Assembly: GCF_019857185.1 (NCBI RefSeq)
Contig: NZ_JAHWXP010000001.1
Span: 620,001 to 684,000 of the forward strand
Direction of reading: 5' to 3'
DNA length: 64,000 nucleotides
Source of the DNA: Alteriqipengyuania abyssalis
GTDB taxonomy: Bacteria; Pseudomonadota; Alphaproteobacteria; Sphingomonadales; Sphingomonadaceae
Position 1 is the first letter of the stretch, and each line of letters opens with the position of its first letter. The notes beneath the pieces are model-generated. The model saw only the letters and a list, made by a program, of their open reading frames with translations. It ran no database searches and was not told the origin of the DNA. Both the position numbers and the translations under genes were made by a program. Positions 10,762-21,414 of the stretch are shown here, one piece after another.

Positions 10762-10770
10762 TAAGGGAAG

Positions 10771-10800
10771 GGCGGGGGCGGTTTTTCGACCAAACCCGCC
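10771..10800 (+). terminator. Possible terminator after eno
   Basis: GGCGGG (10771-10776) can pair with CCCGCC (10795-10800), with a T-rich loop and ATTCTTT following. The stem is short, so this is tentative. Confidence 0.4.
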
Positions 10801-10897
10801 ATTCTTTCGACGAGCCGCGATTGCGGCAGCCGAATCAGGGGCCTAGATCGGCCCTCGCAGAAGACCCGACGCTCTGCCGGGCCGCGAGGATTCCCCT

Positions 10898-12982
10898 ATG
10901 AAAACACGTCTCATCGCCGCACTCATGCTCGGCACCGCTGTCGCCACGCTTGGCCCTGTCGCCTGCAACAGCCCCGACGCGAGCGAGCAAGTCGCCTCCA
11001 CCCCCGGCACCGAGCTGGGCATCCGGCCCGACTGGATGGATACCTCGGCCAATCCGGGCGACGACTTCTTCCGCTATGCCGATGGCAAGTGGTACGATGA
11101 GACGGAAATCCCGGCAGACCGGTCGAGCGTGGGCGGGTTCTTCATCGCCGACCAGCAGACCGAGAAGAACATCGCCGCGCTGATCAAGGAGATCGTGAGT
11201 TCCGATCCCGAACCCGGCACCGACGCGGCCAAGGTCAAGAAATTCTACCAGGCCTTCCTCGACACCAAGGCGATCGACGCTGCGGGCATGAAGCCGATCC
11301 AGGCCGACCTGAACCGCTTCGAGGGCATTTCGGACAAGCAGCAGCTGGCCAAGGTGCTCGGCAGCCAGGTCCGCGCCGATGTCGACCCGCTCAACGCGAC
11401 CGATTTCGAGACCGAGAACCTGTTCGGCATTTTCGTGACGCAGGCGCTCAAGGGCGGCGAAGTCGTCCCCTACATCCTGCAGGGCGGCCTCGGCCTGCCC
11501 GAGCGTGAATATTACCTCTCCTCCGACGCCAAGATGGCGGGCCTGCGCGGCGACTATCAGACCTACATCGCCAACCTGCTGAAAGCGGCGGATATCGACG
11601 ATGCCGACGCCAAGGCGAAGCGCATCTACGATCTGGAAATGAAGATCGCCAAGGCGCATGTCAGCCGCGAGGATAGCGACGACTGGGCCACCGCGAGCTC
11701 GCTGTGGTCGAAGAAGGACTTCGAGGCAAAGGCCCCGGGGATGGACTGGGACGCCTTCTTCAAGGCGGCGCAGCTCGATGGCTTCAAGACCTTCGACGCC
11801 TATCACCCCAGTGCAATCACCGGCCTTTCCAAGCTGGTCGAGAGCGAGCCGCTGGAGGCGTGGAAGGACTGGCTGGTGTTCCACCAGATCAACGCCAACA
11901 CCGCCGTGTTGCCGACCAAGCTCGACCAGATGAGCTTCGATTTCTACGGCAAGACCCTGTCGGGCACCGAACAGCAGCGCCCGCGCGACAAGCGCGCGCT
12001 GGCCGCGGTCAACACCTACATGGGCGATGCGCTGGGCAAGCTCTACGTCGAGAAATACTTCCCCGCCTCGGCCAAGGCCGAGATCAAGGGCATGGTCGAC
12101 AATATCAAGGATGCCTTCGCCAACCGCATCGAAGCGGTCGACTGGATGGCGCCCGAGACCAAGGCCGAGGCCAAGAAGAAGGTCGAGACCATGGAAGTCG
12201 GCGTCGGCTATCCCGACGAGTGGACCGACTACGACAGCCTGACCATCAAGGAAGGCGATGCCTATGCGGACGTGCAGGCGGCGGAAAAGCTGCGTTATCG
12301 TCAGCAGCTGGCCAAGGTGGGCAAGCCGCTCGACAAGGGTGAGTGGTGGATGAACGCGCAGCTGGTCAACGCGGTGAACCTGCCGGTGCAGAACGCGCTG
12401 AACTTCCCCGCCGCGATCCTGCAGCCGCCGTTCTTCGATCCCAAGGCGGACCCGGCCTATAACTACGGCGCGATCGGTGCGGTCATCGGCCACGAGATCA
12501 GCCACAGCTTCGACAATAACGGCGCGGAATTCGATTCCACCGGCGCGATGCGCGACTGGTGGACCGATGCCGACCGCAAGAAGTTCGAGGAGGCGGGCAA
12601 GGCTCTGGCCGACCAGTACGATACATACGAACCGTTCCCCGGCCTCAATGTGAAGGGCGAGCTGACACTCGGCGAGAACATCGCCGACATCGCAGGACTT
12701 CAGGCGGCCTATGATGCCTATCACGCCTCGCTCGGAGGCAAGGAAGCGCCCGTGATCGACGGGTTCACCGGCGACCAGCGCTTCTTCATCGCCTATGCGC
12801 AGACCTGGGCGACCAAGATGCGCGAAGCCGCGCTGCGCCAGCGGATCGCGACCGACGGGCACGCGCCGGGCCAATACCGCGCGCTGACCGTGCGCAACAT
12901 GGATGCCTGGTACAAGGCGTTCGACGTGAAGGAAGGCGACAAGCTGTACCTGCCGCCCGAAAAGCGCGTGAAGGTCTGGTAA
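10898..12982 (+). CDS. M13 family zinc metallopeptidase
   Basis: Exported neprilysin-like peptidase, 694 residues, the usual length for bacterial M13 enzymes. An N-terminal signal sequence (residues 1-25) ends near ACNS; the Cys could be lipidated but the lipobox (PVAC) is imperfect. The M13 N-terminal domain starts with the typical PGDDFFRYADGKW. The zinc site is VIGHEISHSFDNNG (HExxH near residue 530), with the third ligand in GENIADIAGLQAAYDA. The conserved YRALTVRNMDAWYKAF closes the protein. It probably cleaves short peptides in the periplasm. It is a single gene. Confidence 0.93.
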   Translation: MKTRLIAALMLGTAVATLGPVACNSPDASEQVASTPGTELGIRPDWMDTSANPGDDFFRYADGKWYDETEIPADRSSVGGFFIADQQTEKNIAALIKEIVSSDPEPGTDAAKVKKFYQAFLDTKAIDAAGMKPIQADLNRFEGISDKQQLAKVLGSQVRADVDPLNATDFETENLFGIFVTQALKGGEVVPYILQGGLGLPEREYYLSSDAKMAGLRGDYQTYIANLLKAADIDDADAKAKRIYDLEMKIAKAHVSREDSDDWATASSLWSKKDFEAKAPGMDWDAFFKAAQLDGFKTFDAYHPSAITGLSKLVESEPLEAWKDWLVFHQINANTAVLPTKLDQMSFDFYGKTLSGTEQQRPRDKRALAAVNTYMGDALGKLYVEKYFPASAKAEIKGMVDNIKDAFANRIEAVDWMAPETKAEAKKKVETMEVGVGYPDEWTDYDSLTIKEGDAYADVQAAEKLRYRQQLAKVGKPLDKGEWWMNAQLVNAVNLPVQNALNFPAAILQPPFFDPKADPAYNYGAIGAVIGHEISHSFDNNGAEFDSTGAMRDWWTDADRKKFEEAGKALADQYDTYEPFPGLNVKGELTLGENIADIAGLQAAYDAYHASLGGKEAPVIDGFTGDQRFFIAYAQTWATKMREAALRQRIATDGHAPGQYRALTVRNMDAWYKAFDVKEGDKLYLPPEKRVKVW

Positions 12983-12988
12983 CAGCGA

Positions 12989-13321
12989 TCAGGCGGAGGA
13001 GGGTGCGTGGCTCTCCTCCGCCTCCACTTCCTTTTCAGCCTCTTGCTCAAGCCGTTCGAGTTTCTCGATCTTCTTTCGGCTCTTCGGGCTGAGCAGGTAC
13101 TGCCACACGCCCCATGCGTTGATCAGCAGCAGAATCGCGTTCATCGCCGCGATGGGGATGGCATTCTCGATCAGGCCTGAGGCAACCCACGTCACCGCGA
13201 CCGCGCAGAACAGGACGAAGCCCCAGCCGGTCGCCTTGCGACCGAGGTCGGCGGCAATCAGTCCTGCGGCGATCATCGTGCCGATGGCGGCGATCCATTC
13301 GAGTGGTCCGTTCATGGCCAC
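12989..13321 (-). CDS. Small four-segment membrane protein
   Basis: A 110-residue hypothetical protein with about three or four hydrophobic segments (WIAAIGTMIAAGLIAADL, FVLFCAVAVTWVASGLI, AIPIAAMNAILLLINAWGVW) and a charged C-terminal tail (KSRKKIEKLERLEQEAEKE) suggestive of a short coiled coil. A second ATG lies two codons in (13315). It converges with the M13 gene. No function is recognised; the pattern resembles small inner-membrane proteins common in sphingomonads. Confidence 0.65.
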   Translation of the reverse strand: MAMNGPLEWIAAIGTMIAAGLIAADLGRKATGWGFVLFCAVAVTWVASGLIENAIPIAAMNAILLLINAWGVWQYLLSPKSRKKIEKLERLEQEAEKEVEAEESHAPSSA

Positions 13322-13371
13322 CCCAATTCGCGAGGGGCGGCCTACGGCACTCGAATACGCAAAGGTTAGCT

Positions 13372-13794
13372 TCAGTGCGCGAACCTTTGCGCGATGTCGA
13401 GCAGCGCGATGGCGGCCTTGGCCGCTTCGCCGCCCTTGTTCTTCTGCGCCGGATCCGCGCGAACCTGCGCCTGGATCTCGTTCTCGACCGTGATGATCCC
13501 GTTGCCGATGGCGATACCGTCCATCGTCAGCGCCATGATCGCGCGCGCGCTCTCGCCCGCGACGATTTCGAAGTGATAGGTCTCACCCCGGATGACCACG
13601 CCGATGGCGACGAAGCCATCGTACTGGCCGCTCTCCGCCGCGAGCGCGATGGCGCCGGGGATTTCGAGCGCACCGGGCACGGTCAGCACGTCGGCCTGGT
13701 GTCCGGCATCTTCCAGCGCGGCGCGCGCGCCTTCGATCAGCTTGTCGTTCAGCTCGGCATAGAAACGCGCTTCGACGATCAGGAAACGGGCCAT
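13372..13794 (-). CDS. ribH: 6,7-dimethyl-8-ribityllumazine synthase
   Basis: Condenses 5-amino-6-ribitylaminouracil with dihydroxybutanone phosphate in riboflavin synthesis. The 140-residue product matches short lumazine synthases. Landmarks are [49 protein letters not shown] with the catalytic His, and the phosphate-loop region [16 protein letters not shown]. The ATG at 13794 is four bases after the ribBX stop, so the two are translated from one message and supply successive steps. Confidence 0.96.
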   Translation of the reverse strand: MARFLIVEARFYAELNDKLIEGARAALEDAGHQADVLTVPGALEIPGAIALAAESGQYDGFVAIGVVIRGETYHFEIVAGESARAIMALTMDGIAIGNGIITVENEIQAQVRADPAQKNKGGEAAKAAIALLDIAQRFAH

Positions 13795-13798
13795 GAGA

Positions 13799-15064
13799 TT
13801 ACTCCGGAATAGGGCGTTCGCCCACCACGGTGATGCCATAGCCTTCGAGGCCGATCACATTGCGGTGGGAATTGGTCAGCAGGGTCATTTCGGATACGCC
13901 GAGATCGGCAAGGATTTGCGCACCGATGCCGTATTCGCGCAGATCCCCGCTCGCAGGCTGACCGGCGACTTCCGCCTGCAGCTTGTCGGGCTGGCCCGGC
14001 ATCAGGCAAACGATCAGGCCGCTGCCTTCGTCGCCGATCGTGCGCATTGCGCGCTGCAACGTGTCGCGTTTGTCTCCCGACCGGCCGAGCACATCGTCGA
14101 ACAGAGAGATGCGATGCATGCGGACAAGAGTGGAGCGGTCGGAATGGACCTGCCCCTTCTGGAGCACCACGGAAACGCTGCCATCGACAGTGCTGCGATA
14201 GTTGATCGCCCGCCATTCGCCACCATGCGCGCTGGTGAAGGTGCTTTCGCCAGCACGTTCGACCAGATGATCGTGCTTCATGCGGTATTCGATCAGATCG
14301 CGGATGGTCCCGATCTTGAGCCGGTGACGACGCGCGAACTCGATCAGGTTGTCGAGCCGGGCCATCGTCCCGTCTTCGTTCATGATCTCGCAGATCACGC
14401 CCGAGGGGTTGAGCCCGGCGAGGCGCGAGATGTCGACCGCGGCTTCGGTATGGCCGGCGCGGACAAGCACGCCGCCATCGCGCGCGATCAGCGGGAAGAC
14501 ATGGCCGGGCGTGACGATGTCCTGCGCGCCGCGGGTCGGGTCGATCGCCACCGCAATGGTCCGCGCGCGGTCGGCGGCGCTGATCCCGGTGGTGACGCCT
14601 TCGCGTGCCTCGATGCTGACGGTGAACGCGGTTTCGTGGCGGCTGCCGTTGCTGCGGCTCATCAGTTCGAGGCCGAGCGCCTCGACCCGCTGGCGTTGCA
14701 AGGTCAGGCAGATCAGGCCGCGCCCGTGCGTGGCCATGAAATTGACCGCATCGGGCGTCGCCATCTGCGCAGGGATGACGAGATCGCCCTCGTTCTCGCG
14801 ATCCTCGTCGTCGACCAGCACGAACATGCGCCCGTTGCGCGCTTCCTCGATGATCTCTTCGATCCCGACGAGCACGGGCGTCTCATCCTGCGCGTCGAGA
14901 AACGCGTCGAGCTTGCGCAACGTCTCGGCGGTGGGGTTCCAATCGTCGTCCCCGCAATCGCGCAGGGTGTTGGCATGGAGCCCTGCCGCACGGGCGAGGG
15001 CGGCGCGGGTCATGCTGCCGGAGGCGATGGCTTCGCGGACTCGGGTAATGGTCGATTCGCTCAT
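13799..15064 (-). CDS. ribBX: RibBX: HTH + DHBP synthase + degenerate GTP cyclohydrolase II
   Basis: A 421-residue enzyme that makes 3,4-dihydroxy-2-butanone 4-phosphate for RibH. Three parts are visible. Residues 1-60 form an XRE-like helix-turn-helix ([19 protein letters not shown]). The RibB domain (about 66-265) has [19 protein letters not shown] and HTEAAVD. The C-terminal domain resembles RibA but, where RibA has the zinc cysteines (CxxGDVFGSxRCDCG), reads [17 protein letters not shown], so all three cysteines are missing and cyclohydrolase activity is unlikely. Such proteobacterial fusions are known as RibBX. A perfect palindrome lies 12 bases before the ATG, and no FMN riboswitch is evident. 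Confidence 0.92.
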   Translation of the reverse strand: MSESTITRVREAIASGSMTRAALARAAGLHANTLRDCGDDDWNPTAETLRKLDAFLDAQDETPVLVGIEEIIEEARNGRMFVLVDDEDRENEGDLVIPAQMATPDAVNFMATHGRGLICLTLQRQRVEALGLELMSRSNGSRHETAFTVSIEAREGVTTGISAADRARTIAVAIDPTRGAQDIVTPGHVFPLIARDGGVLVRAGHTEAAVDISRLAGLNPSGVICEIMNEDGTMARLDNLIEFARRHRLKIGTIRDLIEYRMKHDHLVERAGESTFTSAHGGEWRAINYRSTVDGSVSVVLQKGQVHSDRSTLVRMHRISLFDDVLGRSGDKRDTLQRAMRTIGDEGSGLIVCLMPGQPDKLQAEVAGQPASGDLREYGIGAQILADLGVSEMTLLTNSHRNVIGLEGYGITVVGERPIPE

Positions 15065-15076
15065 GACGCGAAGCGC

Positions 15077-15096
15077 TATCACATCTCAATGTGATA
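15077..15096 (-). promoter_or_regulatory. Palindromic operator upstream of ribBX
   Basis: A perfect 8-4-8 inverted repeat, TATCACAT-CTCA-ATGTGATA, lies 12 bases upstream of the ribBX ATG. Its size suits a dimeric helix-turn-helix protein. The HTH at the N-terminus of RibBX itself is the obvious candidate ligand, though a CRP- or GntR-type protein is possible. Confidence 0.6.
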
Positions 15097-15209
15097 AGAA
15101 AAGTCCCGCCGCACATTTTACTGCGCTACGGGCTGTGTCGCACTAGCCGCCAGGCGGGGTGCGAAGACGCGCGAAACGCGTTTGCATCACCCAGGACTGC
15201 GAGGAAAAA

Positions 15210-15285
<76 letters not shown>

Positions 15286-15415
15286 ACACCGGCCTGCTTG
15301 GTGAAGGCCGCGCCGTCGATCACGCTTGCGATTCGTCGGCGGGAGGCGGTCACATAGGGCCTGTGGCGAAACGTGCAAGCCCCCAATTGCAGATCGGCCC
15401 AAACAATCGGTCCGA

Positions 15416-16537
15416 TCAGCTCGAAAGCAGGCCGCCACCATGCCGCTGCGTGTTCCAGCGATAGACCATCATCAGCACGCCAAGGCACATCATGTTGGTC
15501 AGCATCGACGATCCGCCATGGCTCATGAAGGGGAGGGGAATGCCCACCACCGGTGCCATGCCCATCACCATCATCAGGTTGATCGCGATGTAGAAGAACA
15601 TCGTGGCGACCATCCCAGCGGCCAGCAGACGGTCGAACCGGTTCTGCGCATTGCGCGCGACGGACAGCCCCCAGGCGAGGATCAGGCCGAAGCACACGAT
15701 CACGAACAACCCGCCGAGAAAGCCCCATTCCTCCGCCATCGTCGCGAAGACGAAGTCGGTGTGCGGCTCTGGCAGATATTGCAGGTGGCTTTGCGAACCT
15801 TCGTTGAAGCCCTTGCCGGAAAAGCCGCCCGAACCGATCGCGATCTTCGACTGGGTGATGTGGTAGCCACTGCCCAGCGGATCGCTTTCGGGATCGAGGA
15901 AGGTGGTCACGCGGCGCTGCTGATAGGGCTTGAGCGCGAAGCTGTAAGCCAGCGGCACCGCCACTGCGCCGAGCGCGCCAGCGCTCAGGAACCAGCTCAT
16001 CGGCAGGCCTGCCAAGAACATCACCACCGCGCCCGAGAACAGGATCGCGAGCGCCGTGCCGAGGTCCGGCTGCATCAACACCAGCAGTACGGGCAGCGCG
16101 ATGATCACGCCCGCGGGCAGCAGCGCCCGCCACGAGCCGATCATCCCGGTCGGCAGCGTGTCGTAGAAGCGCGCAAGGGCGAGGGCGACTGCGGGTTTCA
16201 TCAGCTCCGATGGCTGGATCCGGATCGGTCCGACCTCGAGCCAGCGCTGACTGCCCCCGCCCAGCGATCCGGCTGCCTCCACCGCAACCAGCAGCAACAG
16301 CACTATGATATAGCCCGGATAGGCCATCAGCTTGACGAAATCGCGCGGCATGCTGGCGATGATCAGGGCCATCACCATCGTGATCGCGAAGCGCAGCAGA
16401 TGCGTGTCGGCAAAGGGCGAGAATTTCCCCCCGGCCGCCGAGTAGAGCACTGCCGCGCCAAAGAAGGTGAGCAGGATCAGCGGGGTCAGCATCGCCCATG
16501 GCTGACGCGCGATGGGGGAAGGGATGATCGAGCTCAT
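15416..16537 (-). CDS. rodA: Peptidoglycan glycosyltransferase RodA
   Basis: SEDS-family glycosyltransferase that polymerises lipid II in the elongation complex together with PBP2. The 373-residue protein has about ten membrane segments and the SEDS landmarks WLEVGPIRIQPSELMKPAVALALARF and PFMSHGGSSMLTNMMCLG. The conserved Asp of the large loop lies near TFLDPESDPLGSGYHITQSKIAIGSGG. Its ATG overlaps the mrdA stop (ATGA at 16534-16537). It is the last gene of the mreB-mreC-mreD-mrdA-rodA operon. Confidence 0.97.
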   Translation of the reverse strand: MSSIIPSPIARQPWAMLTPLILLTFFGAAVLYSAAGGKFSPFADTHLLRFAITMVMALIIASMPRDFVKLMAYPGYIIVLLLLVAVEAAGSLGGGSQRWLEVGPIRIQPSELMKPAVALALARFYDTLPTGMIGSWRALLPAGVIIALPVLLVLMQPDLGTALAILFSGAVVMFLAGLPMSWFLSAGALGAVAVPLAYSFALKPYQQRRVTTFLDPESDPLGSGYHITQSKIAIGSGGFSGKGFNEGSQSHLQYLPEPHTDFVFATMAEEWGFLGGLFVIVCFGLILAWGLSVARNAQNRFDRLLAAGMVATMFFYIAINLMMVMGMAPVVGIPLPFMSHGGSSMLTNMMCLGVLMMVYRWNTQRHGGGLLSS

Positions 16538-18609
16538 TGTGCGTTCCCCTCTGGCTGCGCGCCAGCATTGGCAGGGCTATCGGCCGCAACGTCGGCATCG
16601 GGCCGGCGGGGGCGACGCGGATTGTCGCGCGCGAAGGCTTCGCTGCGCTGCGCGTCGAGCCGGGCCTCGGCTTCGACCTTCGCCTGGATCTCGCGATCGA
16701 GCGGGGGGCTGGCGGGTACGGTCTCGCCTGCGGCGCGGGCATATTCGGCGTAGCGTCGCTGGAGCCGCTGCTGCGCGGTGCCGCCCCACTGCTCTTCAAA
16801 GCCGCGCAGCGCGTCCATGCCCTTTTGCGGGTCGAACAGGAAGGTCATCACGTCGCGCGCGATCGGATAGGCTGCGCCCGAACCGCCGCCATGTTCGATC
16901 ACCACCGCGCCTGCGTAGCGCGGATTGTCGAACGGGGCGAAGAAGATGAACAGGCCGTGGTCCCGGTACTTCCAAGGGCCGGTCTTGCCGTTCGACACGC
17001 TCAGCGAGACGACCTGCGCGGTGCCGGTCTTGCCCGCGATCAGCACGTCGTCGATCGGCAGTCGCGCGCGCCCGGCGGTGCCGGGGCCGTTGACCACGTC
17101 GCTCATCGCCTTGCGGATATAGGCGATCTGGTCCGCCTTGAAGTCGAGCGAGGCAAAGGGCTTGGTCCGGTTGCTCTTGAGCAGCGACGGCTCGACATGC
17201 CGTCCGGTCGCGATGCGGGTCGCCATCACCGCCAGCTGCAGCGGGTTGGCGAGGTAATAGCCCTGACCGATCGAAGCGTTGACCGTGTCGTAGGGTTGCC
17301 ATTGCTGGTCGTACTTCTTCAGCTTCCACGCCGGGTCGGGCACGGTGCCGTAGAACTGGCTCGCCACCGGAAGGTCGAATTCCTGCCCGAGGCCGAACTG
17401 GCGTGCATAGGCGGCGACCTTGTCGAACCCGACCTTCTGGGCGAAGTGATAGAAATAGCTGTCGCAGGACTGGTAGATGCCCTTGGCCATGTCGACCCGG
17501 CCGTGGTTGCTCCAGCAGTTGAAGAAGCGGTTGCCGATCCGCCGCCCGCCGCCGCAGATGATCGATTCGTTCGGGTCGATTCCTTCGTGCATGAAGGCCA
17601 TCGCGTGCATCGGCTTGACCGTGGAGCCGGGCGGGTAGAGGCCCTTGAGCACCTTGTTGCGCAGCGGCACCCGGTCGTTCTCGCTCAGCATCGCATATTC
17701 GACGCTGCCGATACCGTCGGAAAAGCTGTTGGGGTCGAAACTGGGCATGGAGGCCATGCACAGCAGGTCGCCGGACTCGCAGTCCATCACCACCACGGAC
17801 CCGCTTTCAAGGCCCAGACGGCGGGCGGCGTAGTCCTGCAAGGGACCATCGATGCTCAGCTGGATCGGATCGCCCTGCACGTCGGGCCGGGTGCTCAGAT
17901 CGCGCACGATCCGGCCCGATGCAGTCACTTCCACCCGGCGCGCGCCAGGCTTGCCGCGCAGGGTCTTCTCGAACTGCTTTTCGAGCCCGTCCTTGCCGAT
18001 CTTGTAACCCGGCGTGATCAGCAGCGGATTGCGATCTTCCTCGAACTCCTCGCGGCTCGCCGCACCGACATAGCCGATCAGGTGGCCGACCGAGGTTCCG
18101 GTAGGGTAATAGCGGGAGAATCCGCGCTGAGGCACGACGCCTGGCAGCTCCGGCAGGCGGATGCTGACCGCGGCGAAGGCATCATAGTCGAGCCCGCTGG
18201 CGACCTCGATCGGGGCGTAGCCGGCGGATTCGTCCAGCTTGGCGCGCAGATCGCGCATCTTCGCATCGTCCAGCTTCAGCAGCCGGCCCAGCGTCGCCAG
18301 CTCACGCTCGGGCTCCTGCAGCCGCTCGGGGATGATATCGACGCGGAAGTCCGCCTCGTTGGAGGCGAGCGGCGCGCCGTTGCGGTCGAGGATCCAACCC
18401 CGCCGCGGCGGGATCAGCGTCAGATTGACACGGTTGCTCTCGCTCTCGACCCGGTACTTGTCGTTCTCTGCGATCGCCAGATAGCCCATCCGCGCGGCGA
18501 GCAGGATGCCGACCGACAGGCCGCCCACGCCAAGCACGAAGCTGCGGCGGTCGAAACTGTTGGTCAGCGTGCTCTCGTTGAGCACTTGCTTGGTAAGGCC
18601 GAAGGGCAT
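16534..18609 (-). CDS. mrdA: Penicillin-binding protein 2
   Basis: Transpeptidase partner of RodA that crosslinks peptidoglycan during cell elongation. The 691-residue class B PBP has a short cytoplasmic N-terminus, one membrane anchor (about 22-45), a dimerisation domain starting at NRGWILDRNG-like PPRRGWILDRNGAPLASN, and the transpeptidase domain with STVK near residue 330, SCDSYFY and KTGTAQV near 528. A proline- and arginine-rich tail of about 70 residues follows. I chose the ATG at 18609, which shares a base with the mreD stop (TGATG). Confidence 0.96.
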   Translation of the reverse strand: MPFGLTKQVLNESTLTNSFDRRSFVLGVGGLSVGILLAARMGYLAIAENDKYRVESESNRVNLTLIPPRRGWILDRNGAPLASNEADFRVDIIPERLQEPERELATLGRLLKLDDAKMRDLRAKLDESAGYAPIEVASGLDYDAFAAVSIRLPELPGVVPQRGFSRYYPTGTSVGHLIGYVGAASREEFEEDRNPLLITPGYKIGKDGLEKQFEKTLRGKPGARRVEVTASGRIVRDLSTRPDVQGDPIQLSIDGPLQDYAARRLGLESGSVVVMDCESGDLLCMASMPSFDPNSFSDGIGSVEYAMLSENDRVPLRNKVLKGLYPPGSTVKPMHAMAFMHEGIDPNESIICGGGRRIGNRFFNCWSNHGRVDMAKGIYQSCDSYFYHFAQKVGFDKVAAYARQFGLGQEFDLPVASQFYGTVPDPAWKLKKYDQQWQPYDTVNASIGQGYYLANPLQLAVMATRIATGRHVEPSLLKSNRTKPFASLDFKADQIAYIRKAMSDVVNGPGTAGRARLPIDDVLIAGKTGTAQVVSLSVSNGKTGPWKYRDHGLFIFFAPFDNPRYAGAVVIEHGGGSGAAYPIARDVMTFLFDPQKGMDALRGFEEQWGGTAQQRLQRRYAEYARAAGETVPASPPLDREIQAKVEAEARLDAQRSEAFARDNPRRPRRPDADVAADSPANAGAQPEGNAQ

Positions 18610-19166
18610 CAGGCGGCGGTCCGAAAACGCATGAGGCGAAGCTTGTCTAGGCGTGAAACGATAAACGCGATGAACGGGTAGGCGATGAGCGACAGCAGCA
18701 GCTGCGGGGCCACGACCGCCAACAGCGGAAGCCCGAGGGTGCTGCCGGAGATCAACATCGTCCCGACGATATAGATGATGGTGATGATCGCCGCGATCAG
18801 CCAGTCCTGCGCAAAGCCACGCCACGGAAAGCGGATATCGATGATCTCGATCGCCATCATGGTCGCCGAGAAGAACAGGATACCCGATCCGAATGGCTGG
18901 CCACTGAACAGATCGTCCCACATGCCGAAAATGATCCCCGCCCAGATCGGCAGAACACCCGGTCGCAGCAGCCGCCAGGCGAGCAGGAACAGGAAGCCGA
19001 TCGGCGGCAGCAGCGGCCCACCGACAGCGATCGGTACGCTTTGCAGATAGGACGCGAGCATGATCGTCGCCCAGGGGACGAAGACCAGCAGGAAGGGGGA
19101 GTGGTCCCGGTTGATCTGGCGCCCGTTCCGTTCGCTGCGCTGGCTGTAGGCGCGGCGTTCGATCAT
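18609..19166 (-). CDS. mreD: Rod shape-determining protein MreD
   Basis: Inner-membrane component of the elongasome, 185 residues with about five hydrophobic segments (including LVFVPWATIMLASYLQSVPI, LLLSLIAYPFIAFIVSRL) and the WDDLFSGQPFGSGILFFS stretch typical of MreD. Its start overlaps the mreC stop by four bases and its stop touches the mrdA start, so translation of the operon is tightly coupled. Confidence 0.93.
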   Translation of the reverse strand: MIERRAYSQRSERNGRQINRDHSPFLLVFVPWATIMLASYLQSVPIAVGGPLLPPIGFLFLLAWRLLRPGVLPIWAGIIFGMWDDLFSGQPFGSGILFFSATMMAIEIIDIRFPWRGFAQDWLIAAIITIIYIVGTMLISGSTLGLPLLAVVAPQLLLSLIAYPFIAFIVSRLDKLRLMRFRTAA

Positions 19167-20134
19167 GGCGTGACCACGCCACCGCTCTCCGTAGCGGGCG
19201 CATCGGGATTATCGCCGCTACCCGCGTCCACGGTCCGGTTCGATCCGATCGCTTCCTCGATCGGAGTGCGTGCACCGCGCAGCGCCTCGGGCTGCCAAGT
19301 CGGCTCCACCGCGACGAAATCGGTTGCGGCAGGGTTACTGATAATCCGTGCGACCGCGCCATCGTCGGTCAGCCTGGTGACAATCGCAACCGCGATGCCC
19401 GGGCGGTAGAGCCCGCCCGCGCCGCTGGTGACGAACACGTCGCCGCGCTTGAGCGGATTGATCCCCAGATTGATGAGCCGGATGTTGATCAGTCCGTCGC
19501 CACGCCCTTCGGCAAAGGCGACCGTGTTGTCGCCTGCGCGCCGCACGGGCAGCACGCTTTCTGTATCGGTGATCAGCATGACACGCGAGCTGTTGCCTGC
19601 CGCCTCCAGCACACGGCCCACGATGCCGCGTTCGCTGCGCACAGGCATTCCGGGCCGCACGCCGTCGTTGCGGCCCGCGCCGAGATACGCAAAGCGGCGC
19701 GTGCTGGAGCTGCTGGAGCCGACCAGGCGCGCGACTGCCACTGGCTTCACGTCGGTTTCGTTGAGGCCGAGCAGCGCCTTGAGCCGCGCGTTCTCCTCTT
19801 CGATCGCGCGCGCTTCGGCGAGGCGAATGCGCGCGATCTCGACCTCTTTCTTCAGCTCGGCATTTTGCTGTCCGGCCTCGAGATAGCCCTGCACGGACTC
19901 GATAAACCCGCGCCCGCCACTGCGGGCGCCGGCATTTACCGTCGAGACAGGCTGGGTCGCATCGCCAAACAATCCGCGCAGACCGCTGAAAGAGGCCGGC
20001 TGGATGATCGAGATGACGATCAGGACAATGCCGAGGACAATGCCCAACAAGGCAACCACGTAACCGGTGAAGACACCGTACTGCGCCTTCTTGGAATGCC
20101 CCGAAACCCGCTGCTTCGAGCCCGACAGGGCCAT
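19163..20134 (-). CDS. mreC: Rod shape-determining protein MreC
   Basis: Periplasmic scaffold of the elongation complex that links MreB, PBP2 and RodA. The 323-residue protein has one N-terminal membrane segment (about residues 21-45, GYVVALLGIVLGIVLIVIS), a coiled coil (about 85-120, ELKKEVEIARIRLAEARAIEEENARLKALL), then the beta-rich MreC domain (VARLVGSSSSSTRRFAYLGAGRNDGVRPGM, split). It follows mreB after 31 bases. Confidence 0.95.
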   Translation of the reverse strand: MALSGSKQRVSGHSKKAQYGVFTGYVVALLGIVLGIVLIVISIIQPASFSGLRGLFGDATQPVSTVNAGARSGGRGFIESVQGYLEAGQQNAELKKEVEIARIRLAEARAIEEENARLKALLGLNETDVKPVAVARLVGSSSSSTRRFAYLGAGRNDGVRPGMPVRSERGIVGRVLEAAGNSSRVMLITDTESVLPVRRAGDNTVAFAEGRGDGLINIRLINLGINPLKRGDVFVTSGAGGLYRPGIAVAIVTRLTDDGAVARIISNPAATDFVAVEPTWQPEALRGARTPIEEAIGSNRTVDAGSGDNPDAPATESGGVVTP

Positions 20135-20165
20135 AATTCCTCCGTCCGGTAACGTCCCGGTTGCT

Positions 20166-21410
<1,245 letters not shown>

Positions 21411-21414
21411 TCAA

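Noticed and set aside
15065-15209. FMN riboswitch before ribBX
   Set aside because: The region between tRNA-Lys and ribBX is short and lacks the conserved RFN sequence elements; only the palindrome stands out.
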